Shown: positions 48,906 to 59,416 of the stretch, one piece after another
How positions within the stretch are numbered: position 1 is the stretch's first letter
Layout of the letters: the number at the start of each line of letters is the position of its first letter
Assembly: GCA_947311845.1 (NCBI GenBank)
Contig: CAMZMU010000034.1
Location: 85,666,325-85,730,324 of the forward strand
Reading direction: 5' to 3'
Source: Poa pratensis
Taxonomy: Eukaryota > Streptophyta > Magnoliopsida > Poales > Poaceae
Length of the DNA stretch: 64,000 nt
Notes under the pieces: generated by a model
The model's input: only the letters and a program-made list of their open reading frames with translations
Databases searched by the model: none
What the model was told of the DNA's origin: nothing
Made by a program: the position numbers and the translations under genes

Positions 48906-49014
48906 GGGCAAATAATAAAGTTCCAAAGAAAAGTGTGGCAAGAAAGAGATGTCAAAGTAAAAGAGGGCAAATAAGAGAGGTACCAAGTAAAGAGGGGCAA
49001 AAATAAAATTCCCC
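48906..49014 (+). repeat. MULE right terminal inverted repeat (F-box side)
   Basis: Reverse complement of 27515-27624 with a few gaps. It is followed by GAGATACAG, which is F-box gene sequence and not the flank seen at the left end. Confidence 0.88.
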
Positions 49015-51003
49015 GAGATACAGACTGAAGCGTCATCAGCCCGGGCTATCATAAAGTCTCACTTTTTCTGGGAGCTGAATTGTGGAAAAACTGAGGTCGT
49101 CAAATCCAAGACTGCGATGTCTATCAAGGTGACCAAGATGTAGATTTTTTGTCGACAAGCATAGCTTGTATATCAGCCCGACGGCCAGGGATCTGAGTCG
49201 TGGCAAGAGTGAAGGGTCGATGGCCGTAGATCTTTGAGGGCAAAGCGGGGCTGTGTACTGCAAGGCTGAATGCTCCCCGCGCCTGCCGCTGGTGAAGACG
49301 CTGCCATTCCTGCAGTACTGGATGTCGTCGCCTGCGCCGAAGCTGTAGCCCCCAGTCGGCGGCGGCGGCGGCCAGCTCGGCGGGCTGAGGAAGCAGAGGC
49401 ACGAAGCGTGGACCCCTTCGAATCGAAATCCTCGGAATGACAGCCTGATCAGTAAGTTCTGGGTTGGAGATCGGTTGGATTGCTGTATCCGACAGACTTG
49501 TCCTTGTCAAGGTGGTACTCTCGCTATCCCCACATTCCATATGCTTGCTATTGCACATCCCAAATGGCTTGATAAAATTGTAAATAGGATCCGGCGATCC
49601 TTCCTATGGACTGGGGAGTGCACTGCAACCGGGAGCAAGTGCCTTGTACGTTGGTCCAGTGTTTGCCAACCAACTGCTAACGGAGGCCTCGGAATCCCTA
49701 ACCTCACTCTTCATGGGCATGCCTACGCATGCGATGGCTTTTTGGCAGGATCATACTCAGCTGGACAAACCGTGGCGCGGACTGCCTTTTCCGTCAGACC
49801 CAACTACCAAGAACTTGTTCATTGCCTGCACTTCAATCATTGTTGGGACGGGCCTCTATACCTATTCTGGCATGCTCATTGGCTCAATGGGTGGTGCCGC
49901 TAAAAAACTGCTTACCCTGCACTCTTCAAGCATAGCCGTGGATCGAGACTCACTATTCGGGATGCATGGCTAACAGCAAATGGATTCAATGCATCAGCCC
50001 AATCCCAATGTTCAGGTGCTGACGGATTACCTATCCCTTGATGTACAGTTATCGACCCTCACTTTGGATGCCAGTACTCCTGACAGTATACGCTGGAAGT
50101 GGACTGCTAATGGTGTCTATAGTGCAAGCTTGGCATATCAGTTCCAGTTCCTCACCCGTACTCTATCCAATTTCCCCAAGTTGATCTGGCAAGTTAAGGT
50201 CCCTCCAAAATCCAGTTCTTCGCTTGGCTGGCTATTCGGGAAAGTGCTCCACCGCTGACATGCTGCAAAAGAAGACATTCAATGCAACCCATTGCTCGCT
50301 CTGCCACATTCATCCGGAAACTGCTCTCCATTTGCTTGCTCAGTGCTCCTTCGCAGGTAGCGTTCTGGCGTCAAACATTCAACCGCCATGCTATCAACTG
50401 TCCGATACCATCAAGATCTGATCCAAGTCTTGAAAGATGGTGGTGGGAAAATTTCATAAGAGGACCACACCCACTGCAATCAAGTTCAGCTCGGTGGTGA
50501 TGTGACTTGGTGGCGCATTTGGAAGGAGAGGAACTCTCGATCTTCGACTCAAAAGCCTGCAATGCTCCCAGAATTTGTGACCTGATCACTGAAGACCTTC
50601 GGGAGTGGAAGCGTGCAGGGCTTAAAGGAGCTCAATGGATCCCACACCGGACTAACTATACGCTACACCCACACATACAACTAACAACTTTTACTTCCAT
50701 AGCTAACCCATTCTTTGTAACACTACTCTATTCTTTCTTCTCCTGCTTAATTAATAGAAAATGGCGCTGCCTTTTTCGTCAAAAAAAATCCTCGGAAGTA
50801 GAAGCCGAGGAGGCGAGGCGGGTTGAGGTTGCGGAAACGGCGGAGGAAAGCCACGTCGGAGGCATGGTGAAGCCACCGCTTACAGAGGGCGGTGGGGAGG
50901 CCGACGCGGAGGAGGATCTCGTCGAGGAGGTCGTCGTCGCCGAGCACGTTGGATACGGCGTCCAGCGTCTTCCCTTTTTTTTTTTTGAGATGGCGTCTTC
51001 CAT
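49015..51003 (-). pseudogene. F-box protein gene remnant, split by a LINE and a MULE
   Basis: F-box proteins are substrate adaptors of SCF ubiquitin ligases. On the minus strand 51003-50798 encodes VLGDDDLLDEILLRVGLPT and CKRWLHHASDVAFLRRFR, an F-box with about eight residues missing in the middle, ending LGFYFRG. A LINE (49438-50785) interrupts, and the gene resumes at 49437 with FRFEGVHASCLC, YSFGAGDDIQYCRNG and LGFDDLSFSTIQLPEKV, then meets a MULE end at 49014. The start is also out of frame through an A/T homopolymer near 50970-50985. The second part is repeated in the assembly copy at 46426-46722. Confidence 0.8.
49438..50785 (+). mobile_element. 5'-truncated LINE with 12-bp TSD
   Basis: AAATCCTCGGAA occurs on both sides (49426-49437 and 50786-50797), and the element ends in an A run after CTTTTTCGTC. 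The plus-strand frames carry the C-terminal part of LINE ORF2: an RT tail (HPKWLDKIVNRIRRSFLWTG, GGLGIPNL) and the zf-RVT region (DSIRWKWTANGVYSASLAY, LIWQVKVPPK). Several frameshifts are present. LINEs insert by target-primed reverse transcription; the 5' truncation is usual. Confidence 0.9.
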
Positions 51004-52094
51004 GTTCGTGAGTCGGTTTCCGTTTTTTTTTTAAATAAAAAAATTCCACCACTATATTAGGAGTCGTTTCCGTTTAAGACGATTGAGCCTTTTTGTTTCC
51101 CAAGAAAAGAAAGGTGTCCATTCGAAGTCGAACTGGGGTGTGCAAGATCTCTCTGGGCCGTCACAGTGACCGGGCCGTGCTAATGGGCCTTTGCCGAAGG
51201 CGGGCTTCAGAAAGCCCACGAAGGTTCACGAGGCAACTGTGAGTTTTCTTTAGGCCGATGTCGTTGCTAAAAAAAAGGTCCAGCCGTTGGCCAGTGGCCG
51301 ACGTACGGCGCCAACGCGGCCGCGGCTGCTTGCTCAGTGGCCGCGAGTTCAGCAAAAGCTTTGCGACATCCACAAGCCGACCAGTAGCGTGCATGCTGTT
51401 CCTAAAAGGTGAATCAGAAGTGCCGACACAAATAATAAACGAATAATAACATCCTGACAGACAACTTCTCGCAGTTCCAAATCATGCAAAGCACCTCGGC
51501 CACAGCTGAAAAAACATCGAGGCCAGTTCAGCGGACAGTGTCATCCTTTCTTGGACAGACCTGTTATGTTCTAATGTCAACAAAAAAAGCTGTTATGTAC
51601 TTTTCTAATTATAATGGAAAGATCTCTTCTGGAGTATCTCCAATGAACTCGTGATGACAGAGTAATAATGCTAAACAAGTACTAGTACGTGAAGAGCAAA
51701 CACATGGCCGGTTATGGGAACAACCAAAAGCTCAAACACAGAGAACATGCACGCACGGCTGTGCGGCTGTCCCAACGACGACCAGCCCGTTTTGTGCCTG
51801 CCACTCATCACAGCTCTCCTGGTATTATCTTACTAAAAAGAAGCTCTCACGGTATTATCTTAGGAAGTCGTTGCCACACAAAAAAAGCAATATGCCACCG
51901 CAATAACTTCATTGCTCGCCCAAAAATATACAAAGACACCACAAGGTTATTTACAAACCGAGGTATCAACAACAGGGCATCGAGACCGCCACCACGGCGA
52001 AAATAAGAGGAGGACAGCAGCCAAATAACAGGCAAAACGGGACACCCTTCCAAGAAGGCCGCGAAAAATGAGGAAACTCCATGTTTATTACTTA
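51004..52094. other. Intergenic between F-box remnant and XB3 gene
   Basis: No gene recognised. GAGTCGGTTTCCGTTT is repeated near 51010 and 51060. The XB3 3' UTR should lie just below 52095. Confidence 0.5.
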
Positions 52095-55000
52095 CTAGCT
52101 ACCGGTAGCAACAATGGGGCTGAATGTCAGAGGCCACGCCCCTCTCCGGTTGGTCTCCCCGTGGGACGCCGACCGGCTCAGGCTAGACCCGAACCTTGAG
52201 CACCGCATGAGGCATGGGTTCGTGTCCATGGCGGCGCCCATGCAGAACGACGGGTTGAGCTTCATCGCCTGGCAGCTCAGGGAGCGGAAGGAGGAGGACC
52301 CCATCGGCGGCATGCCGCAGTGGAACTCGCCACCCCGGTACAGGTGGCTGGCCCCTGCCGAGGATGGCGCGGCGGAGTCGGAGCTCACCGCTGGGCAGGT
52401 CGCGCAGAAAGACAGCGAGAGCTGTTCCTCGGGAGCTCTCTTATCGGGCTCGTGCCGGGGAGCGCGACGAAGGAGGTGATCGGGTGCCGGCAGAGAGGAC
52501 ACGGTATCGCACCTGCAGGGTTCGCCGACGTGTAGCTGGTTGAGCAAAGGTAGAGGGCGCATCTCGTGCAGAACTCATGTTTGCATCCTGCGTAGGTGAA
52601 AAGGGTTCAGTATTTACCATTTTGTCGATAAAGGTTCGCTTGATTTACTCTACGGATAGATAGCAGTTATTGGCCAAAAGCAAGACAACAGAGCAGATGA
52701 ACCAGAATATAAAGTGGATATGAACCAGAACATAAAGTGCGAGCTAATTAATGAGCTTCATATGACACTCATGCTTACTTCAATGTCCTTTGTGAAAGAT
52801 GAAAATTTCTCCAGTGATCTGTCAGTTTGCTTAAGCTACAACAATATGTAAGCAAAAATGTACCTTGTGCAGCAACAGAGCAGCTCCCATCTAAGCAGAC
52901 AGCACATGGGTCAATACATACAGGTGAGTGGTTTAGGTACCTCCAACCACACTCCCTACAAAACAAATGGCCACCTAACTATCAGATGATACCACTTACC
53001 AATGTAAGCACTGGAAAATAGTTTAATATGACAGTCTGTTAAAAATAGAGACCACACTCTCATATAGGAAACCAATAATTAAGCAAGTCAATAATACACA
53101 TATGAATAACAAAATATGACAACCTATAAGAAATGCTCTCACTTATTTAGTAAATTTTATCATATGGGAATTAAAGAACCAGAAAAGGGAATATATTTTA
53201 TTTAGCACCAGATTTTATTATTTTAGATATTAGACATGATCCCATTCCGATGATGCACGGGGCCTCAAAACTCAATTTGCATATGAGCAGGCCAAATGGA
53301 AAGGATAAAGTTCAGTTTCGCAAGATTTAGTACACTAACCTGGCAATGCTCATGATACTCATAAGTGGGAGGCACAAATATGGAGAAGGAAGAGTGCGTA
53401 TTTGATCCCCTGGTTCATTGCTTAGAATTTCTTCAAGAGAGTTTCTATGCCATGACTGCGCTACCATTAACGGGGTCGAGCTGCATAAGGCAAATGAACA
53501 ACTCCTTAACCAAATCATAATTAAGAAAACAGTAATGACAGTTCTTTGCATGTATCAGAAATACAAAATCATACCCACTAGCATTTTTTGCAGCAAGTTT
53601 GGCTCCTCTAGCAATAAGAAGCTGCATTGAGCAGTGCGTGCTTAGCAGATGTTGAGACAATCACACAACATTTAAACAACAAAATTTCCATCAGACTAAC
53701 AGAACATACTTGACAACATGCAGCATTCCCACCACAGGCAGCATAATGAAGTGGGGTGCTACCTGATCCTGTCAGATGAAAGCAATAAGACTTATAAATT
53801 ACAACCCTCATCTGCATCAAGTACAAAAGCTGAAAAATACAGTAATAGAGGGAGTATAGTGAAGTACTTATGGAACAACATACTGAAACATTTCCAGACA
53901 AAGAATCATTGAAGTTAATTTGCGGACTATATGCAAATGTATGAATCCCTATCATGTTAAGAACTTACAACAACAGTACGCTAAAAAACCAGTGAAGTTA
54001 ACAAAGAACAAGTACCTCAAGGAAAGTTTCTCCTATTGAGGTAAAAAGCAACAGAAAAAAAAAACAGGTGCAAAATACCTATCAAGTCAATAGTTGTTCC
54101 ATCTTCAATGGTGACCTCGGAAACACATGCTCCCAGGTCTAGTAACAATTGTACACACTCTACATGGCCATTTAACGCTGCCATATGAAGTGGAGTTAGG
54201 CCTCCATCTGCCTTCCAGTTTACCATCTTGACCAAACCACTGCTAAAGACGGATATATCACTACATGGTTTGTTTACAAAATAAAGGAGAAACAAGCAAG
54301 GGACCCGAACATACTCATCATCAAAATCAGCATCTGAAACTTCTTCGGATGGTTTGTTGTAGGTCTGGTTTAAGAAGTTTGGTATGCTTGGCACATAATC
54401 TGCAAGCACAGACGAAGGCATCGGGCATGACCATGCAGTGCAGCAAAATGGAGAGCAGTCCCCCCATTCAGATAATCTGTCCTGTGGATCTGAAAGACAT
54501 GACGCCGTCTCAGGACTACATATCCCAGCAGTAAAAAGAATCACAGTGAACAAAAAGCAAGACGCTCACATTTGCATTGAAGAGCATCAGTGTTTGAACA
54601 ACCTCCCAGTGGCCATATTGGCAGGCTTGCATCAAAGCAGTCTACACATAGTCAGAAACATACATACATACTTAGATACAAATTGTTGACCCACTTCTTC
54701 TCTGAATGTGGAAATGTAAAGAAGCAAATGTACCACGAATTGAGTTTACCTGGCCCCTATAATTCCTGAGGTTGATCTCGACACCGGATTCGAGCAACAG
54801 AGAAACAATCTAAACATGGCACAAGCAACAGGCAAATGTGAGGGCAGGTCCTTTGCCCAATCAACACATATGTCTAGCTGGTCTAGCAGGCAGACAGACA
54901 GATGGCATTACCTCGTGGTGGCCCTGTGCCGCCGCGTAGTGCAGCGGCGAGTTCCGGCCGCCGAATGTGGAGTACCGGGCTAGCCGGGGTTGTACTCGAG

Positions 55001-55105
55001 GAGCGCACGCGCCTCCTGCAGGTCGCCGTCCCGGGCAGCTGAGACGAGGCGCTCGCCGGAGGCCGAGCACCCAAAGGAGTTGCCCACGAGGCTGAGGAAC
55101 CCCAT
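52095..55105 (-). CDS. XB3: XB3/XBAT-type ankyrin-repeat RING E3 ubiquitin ligase, 10 exons
   Basis: XB3-family proteins are RING E3 ligases with N-terminal ankyrin repeats; the rice founder acts with the immune receptor XA21. The start [20 protein letters not shown] has the Gly-2 typical of membrane-anchored members. Ankyrin units: [119 protein letters not shown]. Exons (plus scale): 54912-55105, 54750-54809, 54570-54641, 54315-54489, 54079-54241, 53710-53768, 53575-53621, 53340-53480, 52864-52955, 52095-52587; all introns GT/AG. One base is missing in exon 1 (G run 54986-54989), exon 4 (~54409) and exon 10 (~52422). As written it is not translatable in one frame; sequence error or recent decay. 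Confidence 0.9.
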
Positions 55106-55469
55106 GGACGCCGCCCAAAGACGAGGCCTTTCTCCGGCGCACGGCAAGGAAGACCTTGTCTAAAACGCTCCCGAAATTTCTTGAATTTAGGGAGCACTGT
55201 TGGGCAAAGAAGGCAAGAACCCACCTCAAGAACTGCCTGCCCCGGATCGCCGGTCCCGAGCGAGACGGACGCCGGGCGGGACCAAAGCCGGCGATTTCCC
55301 TCCAATCAGCCTCGATCCTCGCAAGCGGCCGCCGCCTCGAATACTCAGAGCCGGTCGACGATTCCAGCGAGGGGAGGAGCGGATGGCGATCTTGGTGGGG
55401 GGAGGCGATTTGCACGAACGCGAGGTTGCAATTCGGAGAGGGCAAGGCAGGTGAAGGAATAAATGACCT
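55106..55469 (-). promoter_or_regulatory. XB3 5' UTR and proximal upstream region
   Basis: GC-rich leader on the minus strand. A possible 5' UTR intron runs from GTGGGTTCTTGCC (donor near 55225) to CAACAG (acceptor near 55199). The upstream border is the 9-bp MULE flank at 55470-55478, so the MULE fragment sits about 370 bp from the start codon. Confidence 0.45.
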
Positions 55470-55478
55470 GATGGAGAC

Positions 55479-55649
55479 GGGGAATTTTTTTTTTTTTTGC
55501 CCCTCTTTACTTGGTACCTCTCTTATTTGCCCTCTTTTACTTTGACATCTCTTTCTTGCCACACTTTTCTTTGGAACTTTATTATTTGCCCTTTTGAATT
55601 ATTTTCGTTAGTTTTCAGGATTTAGCAATGAAATTGAAGACACAAATGT
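55479..55649 (+). mobile_element. Third MULE end (TIR fragment)
   Basis: Starts GGGGAATTTTTT and follows the reverse complement of 48843-49014 for about 170 bp (GCCCCTCTTTACTTGGTACC, TTTCAGGATTTAGC), breaking off after ACACAAATG where Gypsy gag sequence begins. Its flank at 55470-55478 is the exact reverse complement of the flank at 27506-27514. Confidence 0.88.
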
Positions 55650-56770
55650 CCGATGGTTCGTGACGCCCTCTCTGAAGGCAGAGATGATGTGCAAGTATGG
55701 GATGTTCGGAATCTTGTTGCGAACCTGGCTGAAGCGCTGGATGTACCTGTGGAGGGTCTCATCTGGCTTCTGGCGCACCGCGCGGAGATCGTTGTAGGTG
55801 AGTGTGCGCTCGTACATGCCCTTGAAGTTGGCAACGAAGACCTTGCAGAGCTCCTCCCATGAGTCGATGGAGTTCTCGGGGAGGTTCATGAGCCATGAGA
55901 GCGCGGAGTCCTTGAGGGCCATGGAGAGCCAGTTGGCCATTACCTTGTCGTCGCCTCCCGCAGCTTGGATGGAGACGGAGTAGAGCTGCAGGAACTCCAG
56001 TGGGTTGGTCCTGCCATCGTAGCGCGGAGGGAGGTCTGGCTTGAACTTCACCGGCCAGACGACGCGGCGCAAGTTGCGGGTGAGGGCGGTGCAGCCTGTG
56101 GCGTACGTCGTGACGCCGCCGACGAGCGCGTTGCTGTTCTGGCGGCCTGCAGCCGCAATCTCCTGGACGACGCGGTTGTGGCGGTCCCGCTGGCGCTCGA
56201 TCTCCACGCGCGCATCCGGAGGGGTGCGCTGCACAATCTGGCAGTCGTGCGGTGAGGACGCGTGCGACGCAGCGCGGCGGTTGCCTGTCGGAGCCCCAGC
56301 TTGCGGAGGTGGCGGTGGAGGCGGAGGAGGAGGAGGAGCGCCGTGCGCTATGTCTCCTCCGCGTCCGGAGTGATGCACCAGCGAGCGAGAGGGTGCCGGT
56401 GCCGGAGCAGGCACGGCAGCGGCGTTGACGAGCTCCTCGAGGCGGTTGAGCCAGTTGTCGTGGTTCGCCTGCGTGGGGCGGTGGCGGAACAGCTCCTGCG
56501 CCATGAGCAGCGCAGTGGCTGGGCTGGGCACCGCCCGGCCTGCGAGGAGGAGACCCGGTCCCCGGACGGGTGCAGCGAGGAGGCTCCCTCGCCGTCGTCG
56601 TGGCCGCCGTCGTTGCCGCCGTCGTCCTCAGGGTGCTCGACGTGGGGCTCGGTGTTGCGCTCCGTTCCGCGGCTGGCGCGCGGGCGACCGCGCGTGCTGT
56701 TGGCAGCGGCTTCGGTGGTGGCTCTGCCTGACGTCCGTCGAGCGAGGCGCTCTGTTCGCGCGTCGGCCAT
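55650..56770 (-). pseudogene. Gypsy gag, truncated
   Basis: The minus-strand frame starts MADARTERLARR at 56770, changes frame near 56535, and continues with a Pro-rich spacer and a Retrotrans_gag domain: RRVVWPVKFKPDLPPRYDGRTNPLEFLQLY, WLMNLPENSIDSW, ELCKVFVANFKGMY, LHRYIQRFSQVRNKIP. It is cut at 55650 by the MULE fragment junction after FREGVTNHR. No pol is present. Confidence 0.88.
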
Positions 56771-56803
56771 GGCGAGGTCAAAGAGGTTGAAGACGCGCCT
56801 CAG

Positions 56804-56822
56804 CCCCCTACCTGGCGCGCCA
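56804..56822 (-). promoter_or_regulatory. Gypsy primer-binding site
   Basis: The minus strand reads TTTGGCGCGCCAGGTAGGG between the LTR end (CTCCGACA) and gag. This PBS position fixes the orientation. Confidence 0.75.
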
Positions 56823-56824
56823 AA

Positions 56825-57848
56825 TGTCGGAGACTAGTCCCAAGGAACTAGGGGTGTGTCTCACAGATGCCAAGTATCGAGTAAGGGGCTGAACACGCAG
56901 TCAAGCAATCCTCAACTCCCTCGGCGACGGTGCTCGTCGAGCTCGGTGAGGAACATCACGGCAGAGATGGACACGAGGAGCTACCCAGATTCAGGCCCAC
57001 CGTGAGGTGTAAAGACCCTACGTCCTGCTATGTTGTATTGCACTGCTTGTGGAGGTTTACAGTACAAGGTTCTGGCCGAAGCTCTATGTTGCTAAGGAAG
57101 AACTATGGAGCTCTGTTCTCCTTGGCTATGGTGGAGGTGAGCTTCAGCTAGCTGGTGAAGTGGAGAATGAATTGGGGATCCCCTCCTCTGTCGTACGCCT
57201 GCTCCTTTTATACCTGCCTCGGTCCTCTTCCCTGAGCGGGAAGGATACCACATGGTGGCAAAGATGGAGCACGGTGCACGGCGTGGGGGCTGTCCATGGA
57301 CACGGTCCATGGTAGAGAGCAGCATCACCAAAGCTGGAAAAGCCACCGCCCATCCATAGCGATTGGCTGGCGCTGCAGAGGCTTGCGGCGTGCCCCACAA
57401 TGAAGTCCGCCTTGGAGCGTAGTGGCCAACGGTCCCCTTATCACCAAAATGGCAAGCCTCGTAATCTGCTTGCTTGGTGCAGCTTTGTTGACCACCTTTA
57501 ATCACCAAAGAGAAACTGCGGCGCCGTCGTCACCGCACGCAGACGCGCACGTCACTCTGCAGCGGCCATGTGCGCTCTGCAGCGGGTGCAGAGCTTGCTT
57601 CCACTTGAAGGAACCCCGCGAGGGCTAAATGCCTCTCGAGGCCCTGAAGTACTTGACGCCTCGCGAGGGAAGCCTCGCGAGGGAGGCGCAGACGTGCGCC
57701 AGGACTTAGCGGTATTCCAGACAGGAAAAGCCCTCTCGAGGGAAATATCCCTCTCGAGGCTCGCCAGGTCCTTAGTAGAAAATACTCGGCAGGTGCCGAG
57801 GGATGTGGAAGGCCGGCCCATGATACCCCGGTTTCCACTGGGCCGACA
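56825..57848 (-). mobile_element. Gypsy 5' LTR (1024 bp)
   Basis: The plus strand begins TGTCGGAGACTAG and ends GGGCCGACA, with complementary 6-bp ends. On the minus strand a TATA box (GTATAAAAGG) lies near 57205-57215. 57600-57780 has CCTCGCGAGG/CTCTCGAG palindromic words. The 3' LTR and pol are missing, so only the left part of the element survives here. Confidence 0.85.
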
Positions 57849-59239
57849 ATGATGATTCGCGCGATCATCTTCTGGATGTGACGGAACTCATCTCTGATAT
57901 CAGCATCAGTGACGTCCTTCAGTCTCTCGCACCATTTGTTGATATCACCTATAAATTGCTGGCGTCGTTGATACGTCAAGAACCACCGCATTGATAGATG
58001 AGGTACCATGCCTCCATCCTACTGTTTGAATCCTGCTTGATGCTGGGGAAGTACGTTCTGTGGGAGAACTGAAACTTTCCTTCATAATCCTTTTTTTTTA
58101 TCCGACCACCCTTTAAGGCGTAGCCGTTTAGAGCATCATTCAGAACAACCTTGATGTAGGTGTAGTCCCTAGTAGTCCCCTCGCCATAACGATCCCCGCT
58201 ATCGAGATACACGGCAGTCGAATCTTGCATCTCCAGCCAGATGAGGGTGCCGTGTGTGTCTCTACGCAAAAAAGTTTAAAGAGACCATGCATCATCCTCA
58301 AATTCACCATTGTAGATGCAAATTTAACGATAGAAATCTACGGAAGCATGTTATGGCGGCTAGGACTGATCGACTTACTTGGGAAAGCAAGGCAGGAGAA
58401 AGATGCAGTTGGAACTATTCACGAGGAAGAGATCTCTAAGGTAGTGTGTCGCGCTTGCCTTACCCCTAGGGTTAGTCAGGAACGACTCTTGCATATAGTA
58501 GGGGTCAACTATCACGAGATACTGGATATCATCCATTTGGATCTGGTGCACCATCTTGAGCGCAACAAGGCGGACCATCGATGGGTGGAGGGGTGCATAT
58601 GGAACACTCCGAAGATGTCATCAAATCTCACGAAGAGCGGGTCTCCGTGTAGCGGGCCTCCGTGTTCTGCTTCAGTGACAAAGCCCAAGCCCTCTGGTAC
58701 CTTTGCAATAAAAACCGGGAATGTCGGATCTTCTTCCTTGAGAAGATTCTTCTCCGCAAGAAGAACAACCTCATGTAGCTCCAATAGATCCCCAGTCAAC
58801 TTTTCCACCAACTCGTCCGGCAGGAATAATTCACCCAAGTGATGTGTCTTATGCCAGTTGTTGATGCATATCCTGTCCCCAAACGGGGATTGTTGTGACT
58901 TCGAGTCGTCCAAGGCACGTTTCTGCTTATATATTTTCCGTGCCTTCTTAGGCTTCTTCGGCAGCGCATCTTCTGACGTATCATGGTTTTGCAAAATAGC
59001 GTCACATTGCTGATCGAGTTGCCGTAGCCGTAGCCGATCATGGGGGGAGGCCCTTGTTTGCCTCTATTCATCCAAGTCTCGACGAACTCACAGATCTTAG
59101 GAAAGAGGGAGTCGAACGTCTTTGTCACGTCATTTTCGATGGACGCCACCATCGAATCAATGGGATCCTCGCCTCCTTGCCCTGAACCACCGGCTTCTCC
59201 TACTACCCCTAAACCCCCGGCTTCATCGTTGTCAGCCAT
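57849..59239 (-). pseudogene. CACTA second-gene fragment (Ulp1-like protease), truncated
   Basis: The minus strand starts MADNDEAGG at 59239 (acidic N-terminus, SMVASIENDVTKTFDSLFPKI), then KKPKKARKIYKQKRALDD and INNWHKTHHLGELFLPDELV, and near the end AVYLDSGD, TYIKVVLNDALNGYALKGG and WCERLKDVTDADIRDEFRHIQKMI, the C-terminal style of the Ulp1-like protein encoded by many grass CACTA elements. A one-base loss in the C/G run near 59041-59046 changes frame. The Gypsy LTR begins directly after the last residues at 57848. Function of these proteins in transposition is not settled. Confidence 0.7.
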
Positions 59240-59416
59240 GTCCGCGCTAACAATAAAACCTCGTAGTTAGTAAAACAAATGTAAGTAAATTTCACTAAAG
59301 TATTAAATATTCACTAAAGCACTTAAAAACCACTTAAGCATTTAAAAACCAATAAAAGCATTTAAAAACCACTAAAAGCATTTAAAATTCACTAAGTATT
59401 TAATATCCATGAGGCA

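Larger units (their letters stand above)
27515..49014 (+). mobile_element. Mutator-like element (MULE) with nested insertions
   Basis: Long terminal inverted repeats of about 110 bp start GGGGAATTTTATTTTTTGCC at 27515 and end with the inverted sequence at 49014. Between them lies a MuDR-type transposase gene (28072 onward) interrupted by the CACTA nest at 31471. The left flank is GTCTCCATC and the right flank GAGATACAG, so the two ends do not share a 9-bp target duplication and are not the original pair. The sequence between about 44150 and 49311 is duplicated by an assembly problem, so the true length is shorter. Confidence 0.85.
46736..49311 (+). repeat. Duplicated segment, copy B (right of gap)
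   Basis: Fewer missing bases than copy A (for example CTAGTG is intact at the CACTA-1 end, 47472-47477), so this copy is the better reference for this region. It runs on into unique F-box and LINE sequence. Confidence 0.85.

Noticed and set aside
27506..49023. 27515 and 49014 as the original two ends of one MULE insertion
   Set aside because: Their 9-bp flanks (GTCTCCATC and GAGATACAG) do not match, whereas 27506-27514 matches the flank at 55470-55478 in inverted form.
55798..56837. Long plus-strand frames opposite the Gypsy gag
   Set aside because: GC-rich shadow frames of the minus-strand gag, with low-complexity translations.
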